Positions 43,968 through 53,887 of a stretch of DNA of 64,000 nucleotides are shown one piece after another. The translations under genes and the position numbers were made by a program. The first letter of the stretch is position 1. Every line of letters starts with the position of its first letter. Under the pieces are notes generated by a model. That model did not search any database, was not told the DNA's origin, and worked only from the letters and a program-made list of their open reading frames with translations. Origin of the DNA: Phytohabitans houttuyneae (GTDB lineage Bacteria; Actinomycetota; Actinomycetes; Mycobacteriales; Micromonosporaceae); contig NZ_BLPF01000001.1 in the NCBI RefSeq assembly GCF_011764425.1, positions 1-64,000 of the forward strand, in the 5' to 3' direction.

Positions 43968-44017
43968 AGATCGTGGACGTCTACTGCCCCTACAGGGGCA
44001 GTAGACGTCCACGATCT
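43968..44017. repeat. Perfect 24-base-arm hairpin
   Basis: The 24 bases at 43968-43991, beginning AGATCGTGGACGTCTACTGC, are exactly complementary to 43994-44017 with only two bases between. There is no T-tract. It is embedded between copies of the dispersed repeat. Confidence 0.85.
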
Positions 44018-44084
44018 GCTCTGTACAGGCCTTTGTCGACGCCGATCAAGGAGCCAGTGTGGTCCAGACCGTTGTCTACCGCCC

Positions 44085-44225
44085 TTGGGGTTGAGCCTGG
44101 CGACCGCGCAGGGTGAGGCCGCGGGAGCAACGGTCCGGACCACGACGCACATCGCGGCAGCTCACATCTCGTTCGGATTGAGGTTTCCAGATAGGGCTCA
44201 CCCTGCACGGCGAAAGGGTCTCTAG
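44085..44225 (-). repeat. Dispersed repeat copy ending in a CTAG terminal repeat
   Basis: The minus-oriented core (about 44100-44170) closely matches that at 26325-26415. It is followed by GGGCTCACCCTGCACGGCGA and GGTCTCTAG, the terminal inverted repeat with a two-base variation. The end lies 72 bases before the stop of the SWIM gene. Confidence 0.7.
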
Positions 44226-44296
44226 ACACGAGTGGCTCTCGACCTGGGCGCGCGAGTGCGCCCACCGACGTGTGGCGCGGCGCGGGCCGGCAGGCG

Positions 44297-45172
44297 CTAG
44301 GGCGGGGGTGTCTCGGAGAACGCCTCGTACGCGGGGCGCAGGCGGGCCACCAGGCCGGCGCCGCCCAGCTGCGGGCCGGGCGTGGGGAGCTGGCGCAGCA
44401 GCAGGTCCGGCTCGGTCTCCAGCGTCGGCGGGCGCGCGGGCAGCGGCTGCGGCGGGAGCCAGAAGCGGTCGACCGTCTCCGCCAGCGGCGTGTCCACCAC
44501 CTCGGCCAGCGCGGACGCGGCACCCACCGGCGCCGGCGGGCGCTCCCTGCGGCGGGAGGGCTCACCGGCCACGCCGCCGCCGCGCAGCAGGCGCAGGCGG
44601 GACAGCAGATCCTCGCGGGAGCGGCCGCGCCAGTGCAGGATCTGGAACGGGTCGTCGTCGAACTCCTCCGCCAGCAGGTAGAACGTCGCCGCCAGGTGCT
44701 TGCACGGCACCGCGTGGTCGGGGCAGGTGCAGCGCATCAGCAGGTCGGTCATCGCCTGCGGGAAGAGCGGCGCGTCAAGGTCGGAGAAGAGCTGCTCCAG
44801 CTCGGGCGGTACGTCGCCGGCCAGCAGGCGGGCGCTGTAGAGCGCCTGGCTGGCCAGGGCCTCCTCGACGCGGGCCCACACGGCGGCGGAGAAGCGCTCC
44901 AGCCGGATCGACACCTGGTACGGCGCCTCGCGTGAGCCCTGCACCGACGCGGTGACCTCGCCCGGTGCCACGGCGAGCGAGAGCACCTGGCCCTTGCGGG
45001 CGTACGAGCGGCCGCGCGTGAGGCGGCTGCCGACCGCGAACGACTCCAGCACCGCCAGGAAGCGGCGGGACCACCACGACTCGCCGATCGCGCCGCGGGT
45101 GCTGCGCGCCTTGAGGCCGCCCTCGACCGAACGCGTGCGGCCGTACTGGCGGAAACCACCCGGCTGTGTCAC
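44297..45172 (-). CDS. SWIM zinc-finger protein
   Basis: This 291-residue protein has a SWIM motif, [13 protein letters not shown], providing C148, C150, C157 and H159 as zinc ligands. SWIM fingers bind DNA or proteins and are often encoded next to SNF2 ATPases, as here. The GTG start overlaps the helicase stop by 4 bases. The N-terminal [20 protein letters not shown] and [11 protein letters not shown] blocks are typical of the actinobacterial family. It probably acts in a complex with the helicase; the process is undefined. Confidence 0.88.
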   Translation of the reverse strand: MTQPGGFRQYGRTRSVEGGLKARSTRGAIGESWWSRRFLAVLESFAVGSRLTRGRSYARKGQVLSLAVAPGEVTASVQGSREAPYQVSIRLERFSAAVWARVEEALASQALYSARLLAGDVPPELEQLFSDLDAPLFPQAMTDLLMRCTCPDHAVPCKHLAATFYLLAEEFDDDPFQILHWRGRSREDLLSRLRLLRGGGVAGEPSRRRERPPAPVGAASALAEVVDTPLAETVDRFWLPPQPLPARPPTLETEPDLLLRQLPTPGPQLGGAGLVARLRPAYEAFSETPPP

Positions 45173-48100
45173 TCGACCACCGCCCCCGCCTCGAGCGCGA
45201 ACAGCTTGCGCAGATCCGATGTGGACATCTCGGTGAGCCACTGCTCGCCGGTACCGACGATCTTCGCGGCCAGCCCCCGCTTGTCGCGGATCATGCCGGC
45301 GATCTTCTCCTCGACGGTGCCCGCGCACACGAACTTGCGTACCTGCACCGCCCGCCGCTGCCCGATCCGGAACGCCCGGTCGGTCGCCTGGTCCTCGACC
45401 GCCGGGTTCCACCACCGGTCGACGTGCACGACGTGGTTGGCCGCGGTCAGCGTGAGGCCGGTGCCGCCCGCCTTCAGCGAGAGCACGAACAGCGGCGGGC
45501 CGGCGGGACCCTGGAAGCGGGCCACCATCGCGTCGCGGTCCTTCTTGGACACTCCACCGTGGAGGAAGAGCACCTCGCGGCCGGAGCGGGCGGAGAGGTG
45601 GGCGCGGAGCATGCCGCCGAACTCCGCGTACTGCGTGAACAGCAGCGCCTTCTCCCCGCCGCCAGCACCTCCTCGAGGATCTCCTCCAGGCGAGCCAGCT
45701 TGCCCGACCGCCCGGCGAGCCGCGTGTCGTCGTGCAGGAACTGCGCGGGATGGTTGCACACCTGCTTGAGCTTGCTCATCGTGGCGAGCACGAGGCCACG
45801 CCGCTCGATGCCGTCGCTCCGCTCGATCTTTTCGAGCATGTCGTCGACCACCGCCTGGTACAGGGACGCCTGCTCACCGGTCAGGTTGCAGAGCACCTCC
45901 ATCTCCAGCTTCTCGGGCAGGTCCGAGATGATGGTCTTGTCGGTCTTGAGCCGCCGCAGCACGAACGGGCCCGTGATCCGCCGCAGCCGCGCCGCCGCCT
46001 CCTCGTCACCGTGCCGCTCCACCGGCTCGGCGTACTTCTTCTTGAACGCCGCCGCCGCGCCCAGCAGCCCCGGGTTGGCAAAGTCCATGATGGACCAGAG
46101 GTCGGCGAGCCGGTTTTCCACCGGGGTGCCCGTGACGGCCACGCGGTGCCGCGCGGGCAGCGCCCGGACCGCGGCGGCCTGGCGGGTGGCGGCGTTCTTG
46201 ATCGCCTGCGCCTCGTCGACGACCACCCGGTGCCACGGGATCTCGCCGAGCGCCTCGGCGTCCCGCGCCGCGATCGAGTACGTCGTGACGACCACGTCCG
46301 ACTCCCGCACCGCCGCCGCGAAGTCCGCCCCGCGCGCCCGCTCCGCGCCGTGGTGCACGTGCACGCGCAGCCCGGGCGCGAACTTCGCCGCCTCCCGCTC
46401 CCAGTTGCCGACCAGCGACATGGGGCAGACAAGCAGCGTCGGCCCCACCTCCGGCCCGTCGCCCGAGATCAGCGCAAGCAACTGCACGGTGTTGTGGCAG
46501 AGCATCCCACCGGCGACGAAGTTGTGGTGCCGATCGACCTCGAAGTCGTACACCCAACCCGTATGGTGCACGTCCTCGACCTCCACCACCTCCGCGAAGT
46601 GCACCTCGCTGCCCGCCCGCCACGCGAGCGCATCGCGCAGGTCACCGAGGCGATCGAGATCAAGGCGCCGGTAGGCCTCGGTCACGGCCGCCGTCCACCT
46701 GTTGCGCGGGCGGGTGGCGTAGTGGCGGGCGGGCAGGCCCGTGACCGCCTTGGCGTGCATCAGGATGTCGGCGGCGGGGACACCCTCGACGTTCGTGCTG
46801 GCCGGCTTGGCGCATATGTCCGCGAGCTTCGCGGTCTTGGCCGGGTCGGAGAAACCGATGTGCTCTTGGAAGAGCCGCAGCGACGGACCACCGATGGTGC
46901 CCACGTGGTAGGGGCGGAGGATGCCCGAGCCGTTGGTGGCACGCTTGTGCTTCACGCCGAACCGCAGCCAGATGCCGAAACGGCGCAGCATCGTGGAGAG
47001 CTGCCGAATGACGGCGGGCGACGCCGAGCTGATCTCGACCAGGCGCATCGACGGTATGACGGAGCCCTCCGCCGTGAAGAACTCCCGCAGGAACAGCGCG
47101 ATCGTCGCGTCGTCGGCCGCGACGATGAAGTCCGGGATCGACTTGCCCGCCGAACGCTCTCCCCAGCGGTATCCGCGACTTTCCAGGTAGCGCATGTACG
47201 CGACGCTGCGGATGCCCAGGACGCCTTGCCCCTTGGCGTCACGACCTGTCGACGGCTGGTTCATCCGCACGCCTAGCCGGGCACCCACGTCGACCGCGGC
47301 CAGGCGCAGCCGATCGAGGACGCTCACGTCCTTCTGTGTGATGCGGAGCGCCCCGTTGGGCAGCTCGTAGCCCTCGCCTATCTGCCAGGCCAGGAGCGTC
47401 GTCAGGTCGGGGTCGACCGGCTCGCCCCGCCAGGTCAGCCGCGCCGGCACGCAGAGCCGGTCACCCACCGCGATGTCGTTGGTCCAGCCACGCGTACCGA
47501 GCAGCTTGTGCCGTCGGGTGATCAGGACTTCGCTTCCGTCGTCGAGCCGGACCCGCCGGAGCCGCTCGCTGACGCGCTGGCGGTACAGGTGGCGGATCGG
47601 CGCCTCGACCATCGGCCCGGGGAAGGGACCTCCCGACAGCGCGTTCACGATCAGCGGCCGGGTCGGGACGGCCCACTCGCCCACGCCGTCCGGTGTGGTT
47701 GGCCCGGCACACTCGGCCCACAGGCGCTCGGCCGTGGTGAGGCTGCCGTTGACGAACACCGACATGTCGCCGCTCAAGCATTTACCCAAGCCCATGTCGT
47801 CGGCGAGGATGCCGCCCAGGCCCAGTGACTGCAGGAAGGTCAGCCACGCCAGCCCGCGCTTCTGGTACGGGCGCAGCGTGCCCGCGAAGCCCGCCGGCGG
47901 GTCGATCGGGGCGAGGTGGCGCTCGGCCTCGCCGGCGAGCAGGTCGCCCAGCGCGCCGTCGGCCGTCACCGTCTGGATCGGCAGGGCGTCCGGGTCGTCC
48001 TCCATGGACAGTCCGAGGTGGAGGAGCTCGCCGACGCTCATCTCGCCGCCCGACTTGAGCAGCTTGAGGCCGGCGGCCAGGTGCTTGGCGTCGAGCTCGA

Positions 48101-49430
48101 CCCACTGGCCGCGCAGGCGCACCAGCGGCGTCTTGAGCTTCGCCAGCTCGCGCAGCTCCTTTTCGGACAGCGGCTCGTCGCCGAGCGCCAGCTCCCACTG
48201 GTAGTCCACAAGGGAGCTCATGCCGACCGCGCTCGCGGTGGCGACGGTGCCCGGCGCGGAGCGGCGGCCCCGCGCGCGCAGCTTGGCGCCCAGCCGCGAG
48301 CCGGGCCGTCCCCACCAGGTGGGCAGCAGCACGCCGAAGCCGGCCGCGTGCAGCTGCGGCGCGCCCTCGCGCAGGAAGCGGTGCGCCCCCGTCACGTCCA
48401 TGCCCAATGTGGACGGCTTCGGGGTGCGCAGGGCGTCGTCGAGCTCGGGCCACAACCGGCTGGCGCGGCCCAGCTCGGTCAGGAGCGTCTCTTGTGGAGC
48501 GTCGAGGTGGCGGGCGAGGGCGCGGAGCGCGCCGCGAGAGCGCCACACCTTCTCCGCGTCGACGACGAGGCTCGGCTCGTCGGCGGCCTGGAGGGAAAAG
48601 TCGACGCGCCAGTCCTGTGTCTCGTCCTCGTCCGGCTCGACGAGCCGGAAGCACGCCCGCACCGCTCCCCCGGCCGCGTCGCGCTGCCACTCGGCCACCG
48701 CGACGGCGAGAGCGTCCAGTTCGGGCGCGGCAGCGTCGACGACCCGCTCGCGCCCCGACAGCGCCCCGAGCCATGAGCCGGAGATGGTGCCACGGCCGCC
48801 CGCGAGGCGTACCCCCTCCAAAGCTGTCCGTGCGGCGGCGTCGACAAGCGCGTCGAGCGCGCCCCCGACGAGCGCCCGCGGGTCTCCGCCGGCGGCCCGC
48901 GCGGAGGGCGGGAGCGCGGCGGCGAGTGCCCGCGCCCACTCCGCGTCGCCCCCGGTCAGCAGCGGCCGCCACACGGCCGCGCCCCCCGACACGCCCGGAA
49001 GGACCCGCCCGCGCCGCACGAGGTCCGCGGCGAACGCGGCGATCTCCCCCGCGTGCCGCAGCGAAAACCCGCGGGCCACACCGTCGTCCAGGCCGCGCAG
49101 CAGCGCCAGCGCCGCGTCGGGCTCCAGCTCCAGCGTGGGTACGAGCCATGGGGCGAGCGCCACCTCGGCGCTGCCGCGGGCCGGCGGGTCGGTGCGCACG
49201 AGCTCGGGCGAGTCGAGCGGGCGGCCGCCGGCGGTGGGCAGGTCGAGGGTGGCGGTGGCGTGGCTCCCCTTGGCGGCCGCGTCACCCAACGCGCCGGCGA
49301 CGGCCTCGGCGGGCGCGGCGAAGGGGTGGGGCCGCACGGCGCGCCGGCTCGCGCGGACGGGCATGGTCGGGTCTTCCGCCCAGAGGCCGAGGTGGCCGGT
49401 GGGCAGCCACAGACCGTGTACGACCAGCAC
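45169..49430 (-). CDS. SNF2-family DEAD/DEAH helicase with intein, frame broken near 45654-45657
   Basis: After removal of the intein this would be a protein of about 990 residues. The N-terminal 450 residues are a helicase-associated region, followed by [18 protein letters not shown] and the ATPase motifs. Walker A is DDMGLGK followed by T after the intein. Then come [11 protein letters not shown] (DEAQ box), [10 protein letters not shown], and in the C-terminal lobe [14 protein letters not shown] and [10 protein letters not shown]. The frame shifts at the C-run 45654-45657: one added base joins EEVLAAG to EKALLFTQY. The GTG at 49430 ([10 protein letters not shown]) matches the family start. 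An ATG at 49502 would overlap the divergent reductase start and leave no promoter. Confidence 0.88.
46491..47780 (-). mobile_element. Intein with LAGLIDADG-type endonuclease domain
   Basis: This 430-residue in-frame insertion begins with cysteine ([12 protein letters not shown], block A) and has the block B motif LITRRHKLL. It ends with the block F/G sequence [20 protein letters not shown] followed by threonine of the host. That gives the canonical Cys1 ... His-Asn/Thr junction. Between the splicing blocks, [15 protein letters not shown] and [11 protein letters not shown] correspond to the two dodecapeptide motifs of a LAGLIDADG homing endonuclease, with glutamate where aspartate is common. 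Insertion is exactly within GK/T of the helicase Walker A motif, so the ATPase can function only after splicing. Confidence 0.93.
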
Positions 49431-49500
49431 CGCACAAGTCTGCCAGCCCGATGCGGTGAGCCGGCGGAACGGCGCGGCGCCACTCGGTAGGTTGGGTGGC

Positions 49501-50271
49501 ATGACACAACCCTCCGTGAGCGTCGGTGACGGACAGGCGATGCCGCTGCTCGGCTTCGGCACGTGGCAGCTGCCCGGCAAGCAGGCGTACGAGCCGGTGC
49601 GGGTGGCCTTGGAGACCGGCTACCGGCACCTGGACACGGCCACGATGTACCGCAACGAGAGTGAGGTCGGCCGGGCGCTGCGGGACAGCGGGGTCGCGCG
49701 CGGGGAGGTGTTCATCACCACGAAGCTGCCGGCCGAGCGGGCGGGGCGCGAGCGGGAGACGATCGAGGCCAGCCTCAAGGCGCTCGGCATCGACCAGCTG
49801 GACCTGTGGCTCGTGCACTGGCCGCCGAACGGGTCGGCGAGGCCTCAGACGTGGCGCGAGTTCGTGGCGGCGCGCGAGGCGGGCCTCACTCGCGCGATCG
49901 GGGTGAGCAACTACAGCATCCCTCAGATCGACGACCTCACCCAGGCGACGGGCGTGACGCCGTCGGTGAACCAGATCCCGTACAGCCCGGCGCTGCACGA
50001 CGCCAAGCTGCTGGCCGAGCACCGCGAGCGTGGGGTGGCGCTGGAGGGGTACAGCCCGTTTCGCCGCAGCGACCTGCGAGAGCCGGTGTTCGCGCAGGTG
50101 GCGGCCGCGCACGGGGTGACGCCGACCCAGGTCATCCTGCGGTGGCACCTGCAGCACGAGATCGTGGTCATCCCGAAGTCGGCGACGCCTGAGAGGATCC
50201 GCGCGAACTTCGACGTGTACGGCTTCACGCTGACGGACGAGGAGATGTCCCGCATAGACGCGGTCCGCTGA
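49501..50271 (+). CDS. Aldo-keto reductase
   Basis: This 256-residue TIM-barrel NADPH-dependent reductase has the catalytic tetrad D45 and Y50 (HLDTATMY), K75 (ITTKLP) and H106 (LVHWPP). The cofactor-binding end is VIPKSATPERIRANF. It most resembles the AKR5/2,5-diketo-gluconate reductase group. The ATG at 49501 matches the family start. The dispersed repeat and a pectate lyase remnant follow. The physiological carbonyl substrate is unknown. Confidence 0.92.
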   Translation: MTQPSVSVGDGQAMPLLGFGTWQLPGKQAYEPVRVALETGYRHLDTATMYRNESEVGRALRDSGVARGEVFITTKLPAERAGRERETIEASLKALGIDQLDLWLVHWPPNGSARPQTWREFVAAREAGLTRAIGVSNYSIPQIDDLTQATGVTPSVNQIPYSPALHDAKLLAEHRERGVALEGYSPFRRSDLREPVFAQVAAAHGVTPTQVILRWHLQHEIVVIPKSATPERIRANFDVYGFTLTDEEMSRIDAVR

Positions 50272-50397
50272 CGGCTCGTCGCATGCGCCCGGCGGATTGC
50301 CTGTTCGCCGGCTCAGCACTCACCTGCCCGTCGGTGGCCGTGGCGGAAGCCTCGATGAATGGGTTACCAGCAGTTCGTTCCGGGTCGAGTCGGTGAA

Positions 50398-50530
50398 ACA
50401 TCCAACCCAAAACGAGATGTGAGCTGCCGCGATGTCCGCCGTGGTCCGGACCGTTGCGCGGGGCCATGGGGAAACGTGGAGCGCAGCGGAGCGTTTTCTT
50501 GGGGTGCGTTCCCGCGGCCTCACCCCGGCC
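50398..50530 (+). repeat. Dispersed repeat copy with inserted GC-rich module
   Basis: It begins with the conserved lead ATCCAACCCAAAACGAGATG. The core follows with GGTCCGGACCG at about 50444-50454, then the 64-base GC-rich module (50456-50519), then CCGCGGCCTCACC. Its end abuts or lies within the start of the pectate lyase remnant. Confidence 0.7.
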
Positions 50531-50533
50531 GGG

Positions 50534-50827
50534 GGCCTCGTCGGCTGGGCGACCCAGGGTGGCGGCACCACCGGCGGCGGCAGCGCGGCGGCCACGACCG
50601 TGACCAGCTCGTCGGCGCTGTCCAGCGCAGTCTCCGGCACGACCGCCCGGGTGGTACGCGTCTCCGGCACGATCTCCTGCTCCGGCATGATCTCGGTCGG
50701 CTCGAACAAGACAATCGTCGGCAGCGGCCAGGCGGGTGGCAGCGTGGCGAGCATCCCGTACTCGTACTCGCTGGAGACCGCGAGCGCGGGGAAGGCGTCG
50801 GTCATGGCCGGCGCGGGCGCCCGCTGA
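50534..50827 (+). pseudogene. Pectate lyase remnant with internal deletion
   Basis: The frame reads GLVGWATQGGGTTGGG, a low-complexity Thr/Ser stretch, then ARVVRVSGTISCSGMISVGS and NKTIVGSGQ. This is the N-terminal strand set of a family 1-type pectate lyase. It then jumps to IPYSYSLETASAGKASVMAG and AGAR, the usual C-terminus. The whole central parallel beta-helix with the Ca-binding and catalytic residues is missing. There is no start codon of its own: the upstream frame runs into the dispersed repeat. The gene is inactive. Confidence 0.75.
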
Positions 50828-50966
50828 CGCGGTAACCCAAAGGGGGAGGTGGCCGGGAGCGCGGCCGCCTCCCCCGCGCGCGTGCACGGTCCCGGGCTCC
50901 ACCGCTGGGCGGAAGGTCGTAGGCTATCCGGGTTTACGTTCTGTACCCACTGGCCTAGGAAGCTCG

Positions 50967-53879
50967 ATGGTCTTGCCGCGCGCACTGACGCCGCCAGCCG
51001 CTCCGGACACGCCCGACCCCGCCCCGCAGGCGGGCGGTCGCGTCCCGGCGCTGCGCCGGCTGGACCGCATCCTGCCCGCCGTGGTGCTCGTGGCGATCGC
51101 CGCGTTCGCCCTGATCGGCATCGGGTCGCCGCTGCTGGGCCAGGCCACGTTCGCGGCGACCGACGAGATGGTGACCACCTCGCCGTACAGCGAGGTGCCC
51201 GAGTTCGCCGGCGTGCGGCCCACCAACAACTACCTCGACGACACGTGGGACTCGGCCCTGCCGAACACGCTGCTTTTCGGCGAGGAGCTGCGCGACGGCA
51301 ACATCGCCCCGTGGAACCCGTACACGGCCGGCGGCGTGCCACTCGGCGCCACGCCCAACTACGGGCTCGGCTCCCCGCTGACGGTGCCGTTCTACGCGCT
51401 GCCCGGCTGGTTCGCGCCCGGCATCGTCAAGCTGCTGGAGATCGTCGTCGCGATCGGCGGCATGTACCTCTTCCTGCGCCGCCTCCGCCTCGGCGCGGCG
51501 TCGTCGCTCCTCGGCGGCCTGGTCTTCGCGAGCAGCGCGTTCATGGTGGTCTGGACCGGGTGGCCGCAGACCCGGGTGGCGGCGTTCATCCCGGCGGTCT
51601 TCTGGGCGGTCGAGCTGATCGTGCAGCGCAGGCGCGTGCGCGACGCGGCGGTGCTCGCGCTCGCGATGGCCGCCATGATCTTCGGCGGCTTCCCCGCCGT
51701 CACCGGGTACACGGTCGCCACCGGCGCCATCTACCTCGCCGTCCGCCTCTTCGCCACGTACGGGCGGGAGTGGCGCCGGATCCTCGGCGGGTTCGCCCTG
51801 GCCGCCGGCGGGGTGGCGGGCGGAGTGCTGCTGACCGCGGTGCAGCTGCTGCCGTGGGTCGCGTTCATGAGCAGTGCGTACGTGGAGGGTCGCGCCCAGC
51901 AACCGGACGCCCACCTGTCGATGGCGAGCCTCGTCACCTCGATCGCGCCGTGGGCGCTCGGCTCCACCAACCCGTACGGCGACGTGTACTGGTACCTGCC
52001 GGTCAACCTCGTCGAGTCGATGTCGTACCTCGGCGCCGCCGCGCTGGTGCTCGTGGTGGCCGCGGTCGCGATGGCGCGGCGGGGGCGGGCCGCGCTGCCA
52101 CAGGGCGCGTGGCTCTTCATGGTCGTCGCCACGGGCGGCTGGCTGGTGCTGATCTACGGCGGCGGCTTCCCGCTCAAGGTGGCGCAGAGCCTGCCGTACC
52201 TGTTCTCGGACAACTTCGTCGGCCGGTCCCGCTGCGTGCTGGGCTTCCTGCTGGCCGTGCTGGCCGCGGTCGGGCTGGAGCTGCTGCTGCGCCGGCGGGA
52301 GGCGGTGCGCGCGCGGCGTTGGGAGCTCGCCTGGGCGCTGCTCGTCGTCGGTGGCGTCGGGGTCGCCGCTCTGGCCGCGCTGCGGGGTGCCCGCCGCGCC
52401 GCGTACCTGGCCGACCGCGCGGCCGCCGGCGACGGCTGGCCGCGCACGCACGAGCTGACCCGCGAGTTCGCGGTGGGTGCCGTGCTCGTGCTGCTCGCCG
52501 CGGCCTGCGCCGCCGCACTCTGGTGGCAGGGGCGGCGCGAGGGCGGCGGGAGGCTGCGCCTCGTCGCGGCCGGCCTGCTGCCGCTGCTCGTCGCGGGGCA
52601 GGCGCTCGCGTTCGTCGTGCCGTACTGGCCGCGCTCCGACCGCGACACGTTCTTCCCGATGACCGACGCGCACGACTACCTCGCCTCGCACCTGGGACCC
52701 GACCGCTTCGCCGGCATGTACCGGTCGATGACCCGCAGCGTGGAGTCGGCGTTCAGGCTGCGCTCCGCGACCGGCCACGCGTTCGTCGACCGGCGGTACG
52801 GCGAGCTCATCCGCTCCCCCGCCGACCGGGTCAACTTCTCCTCCACCAACGTCGCCGTCGGCGGCGGGCTGACCGCGATCACCAGCCCCACCCTCGACCG
52901 CATGTCCGTGCGCTACGGCATCACCGCTCTTGACGCCCCCGTGCCCGGCACCGCCCGCCCCGCGCCGACGACCACCGGCCTCACGACCCTCCAGCCAGGC
53001 GCCTCGGTGACCGTGCCCGTGCCCGGCACGGGCCCGATCCGGGCCGTGGAGCTGACGCCGATGGAGAGCCGGGAGGAGTGGGAGGCGACCGATCGCATCG
53101 AGGCCGTCGTCACCGACGAGAGCGGTGCCGAGGTGGCCCGCACCAGCCGCCGCCTCGGGCGCACCACGGCCGGGCAGCCGCTGTACATCCCGCTCGCGGC
53201 CGAAAGCGCACCCGCCGGGGCCCGGCTCGGTGTCACGATCACCGTCCGTGCCGCGCACGCCGTCCCGGTGCAGGCCGCCGGCGAGCAGGCGGCGGTGGGC
53301 GCTGTCGGTACGGCGGACGACGGGCTCAAGCTGGCGTTCGTCGGCGCCGCGGCGATCTACGAGCGGACGCGGGCACTCCCGCGCGTGCGGTGGGCCGGCA
53401 CGGCCGTCGTCGAGCCCGACTCGACGCGCCGGCTCGACCTGCTCAAGGGCGGCACGCTCACCAACGACCAGGTGGTGCTGGAGCAGCAGCCCTCCGCGCC
53501 GGGCGGCGGCACGGCCGACGTGCGGATCACCGAGGACGGCACCGACACCACCGAGGTGTCCGTGACCGCGCGCGGCTCCGGGTACCTCGTGCTCGCCGAC
53601 CCGATCCAGTCCGGCTGGACCGCCACCGTCGACGGCGCCCCGGCCACGATGCTCAAGGCCGACCACGCATTCGTGGCGGTCGCGGTGCCGGACGGCACGC
53701 ACACGGTGCGGTTCCGGTACACGACCCCCGCCGGCGGCGCGGGCGGATGGCTCAGCCTCGCGGCCGCGCTCGGCATCGCCGGCGTACTCGTGGCGGGCGT
53801 GGTGCGGGACCGCCGCCGCCGAACGGGCGAGGCGCCATTAGGCTCGTCAGGTCCCGTTCTCCCACCGTCTGCGAGTTGA
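50967..53879 (+). CDS. YfhO-family membrane protein
   Basis: This 970-residue protein has an N-terminal helix, a luminal loop with APWNPYTAGGVPLGATPNYG and about ten further membrane segments to residue 560. A large C-terminal extracytoplasmic region follows, ending with a final helix (GWLSLAAALGIAGVLVAGVV). Family members in Gram-positives are implicated in glycosylation of cell-wall polymers or lipids. The ATG at 50967 is preceded by AGGA. It is followed 8 bases later by the flippase-like gene. The same pair recurs on the other strand at 59543-64000. Confidence 0.85.
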   Translation: MVLPRALTPPAAPDTPDPAPQAGGRVPALRRLDRILPAVVLVAIAAFALIGIGSPLLGQATFAATDEMVTTSPYSEVPEFAGVRPTNNYLDDTWDSALPNTLLFGEELRDGNIAPWNPYTAGGVPLGATPNYGLGSPLTVPFYALPGWFAPGIVKLLEIVVAIGGMYLFLRRLRLGAASSLLGGLVFASSAFMVVWTGWPQTRVAAFIPAVFWAVELIVQRRRVRDAAVLALAMAAMIFGGFPAVTGYTVATGAIYLAVRLFATYGREWRRILGGFALAAGGVAGGVLLTAVQLLPWVAFMSSAYVEGRAQQPDAHLSMASLVTSIAPWALGSTNPYGDVYWYLPVNLVESMSYLGAAALVLVVAAVAMARRGRAALPQGAWLFMVVATGGWLVLIYGGGFPLKVAQSLPYLFSDNFVGRSRCVLGFLLAVLAAVGLELLLRRREAVRARRWELAWALLVVGGVGVAALAALRGARRAAYLADRAAAGDGWPRTHELTREFAVGAVLVLLAAACAAALWWQGRREGGGRLRLVAAGLLPLLVAGQALAFVVPYWPRSDRDTFFPMTDAHDYLASHLGPDRFAGMYRSMTRSVESAFRLRSATGHAFVDRRYGELIRSPADRVNFSSTNVAVGGGLTAITSPTLDRMSVRYGITALDAPVPGTARPAPTTTGLTTLQPGASVTVPVPGTGPIRAVELTPMESREEWEATDRIEAVVTDESGAEVARTSRRLGRTTAGQPLYIPLAAESAPAGARLGVTITVRAAHAVPVQAAGEQAAVGAVGTADDGLKLAFVGAAAIYERTRALPRVRWAGTAVVEPDSTRRLDLLKGGTLTNDQVVLEQQPSAPGGGTADVRITEDGTDTTEVSVTARGSGYLVLADPIQSGWTATVDGAPATMLKADHAFVAVAVPDGTHTVRFRYTTPAGGAGGWLSLAAALGIAGVLVAGVVRDRRRRTGEAPLGSSGPVLPPSAS

Positions 53880-53887
53880 GCCAGCCG

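Noticed and set aside
49430-49502. Helicase start at the ATG at 49502
   Set aside because: It would share bases with the divergent aldo-keto reductase start, leave no promoter and add non-conserved residues before [10 protein letters not shown]. It remains an alternative.
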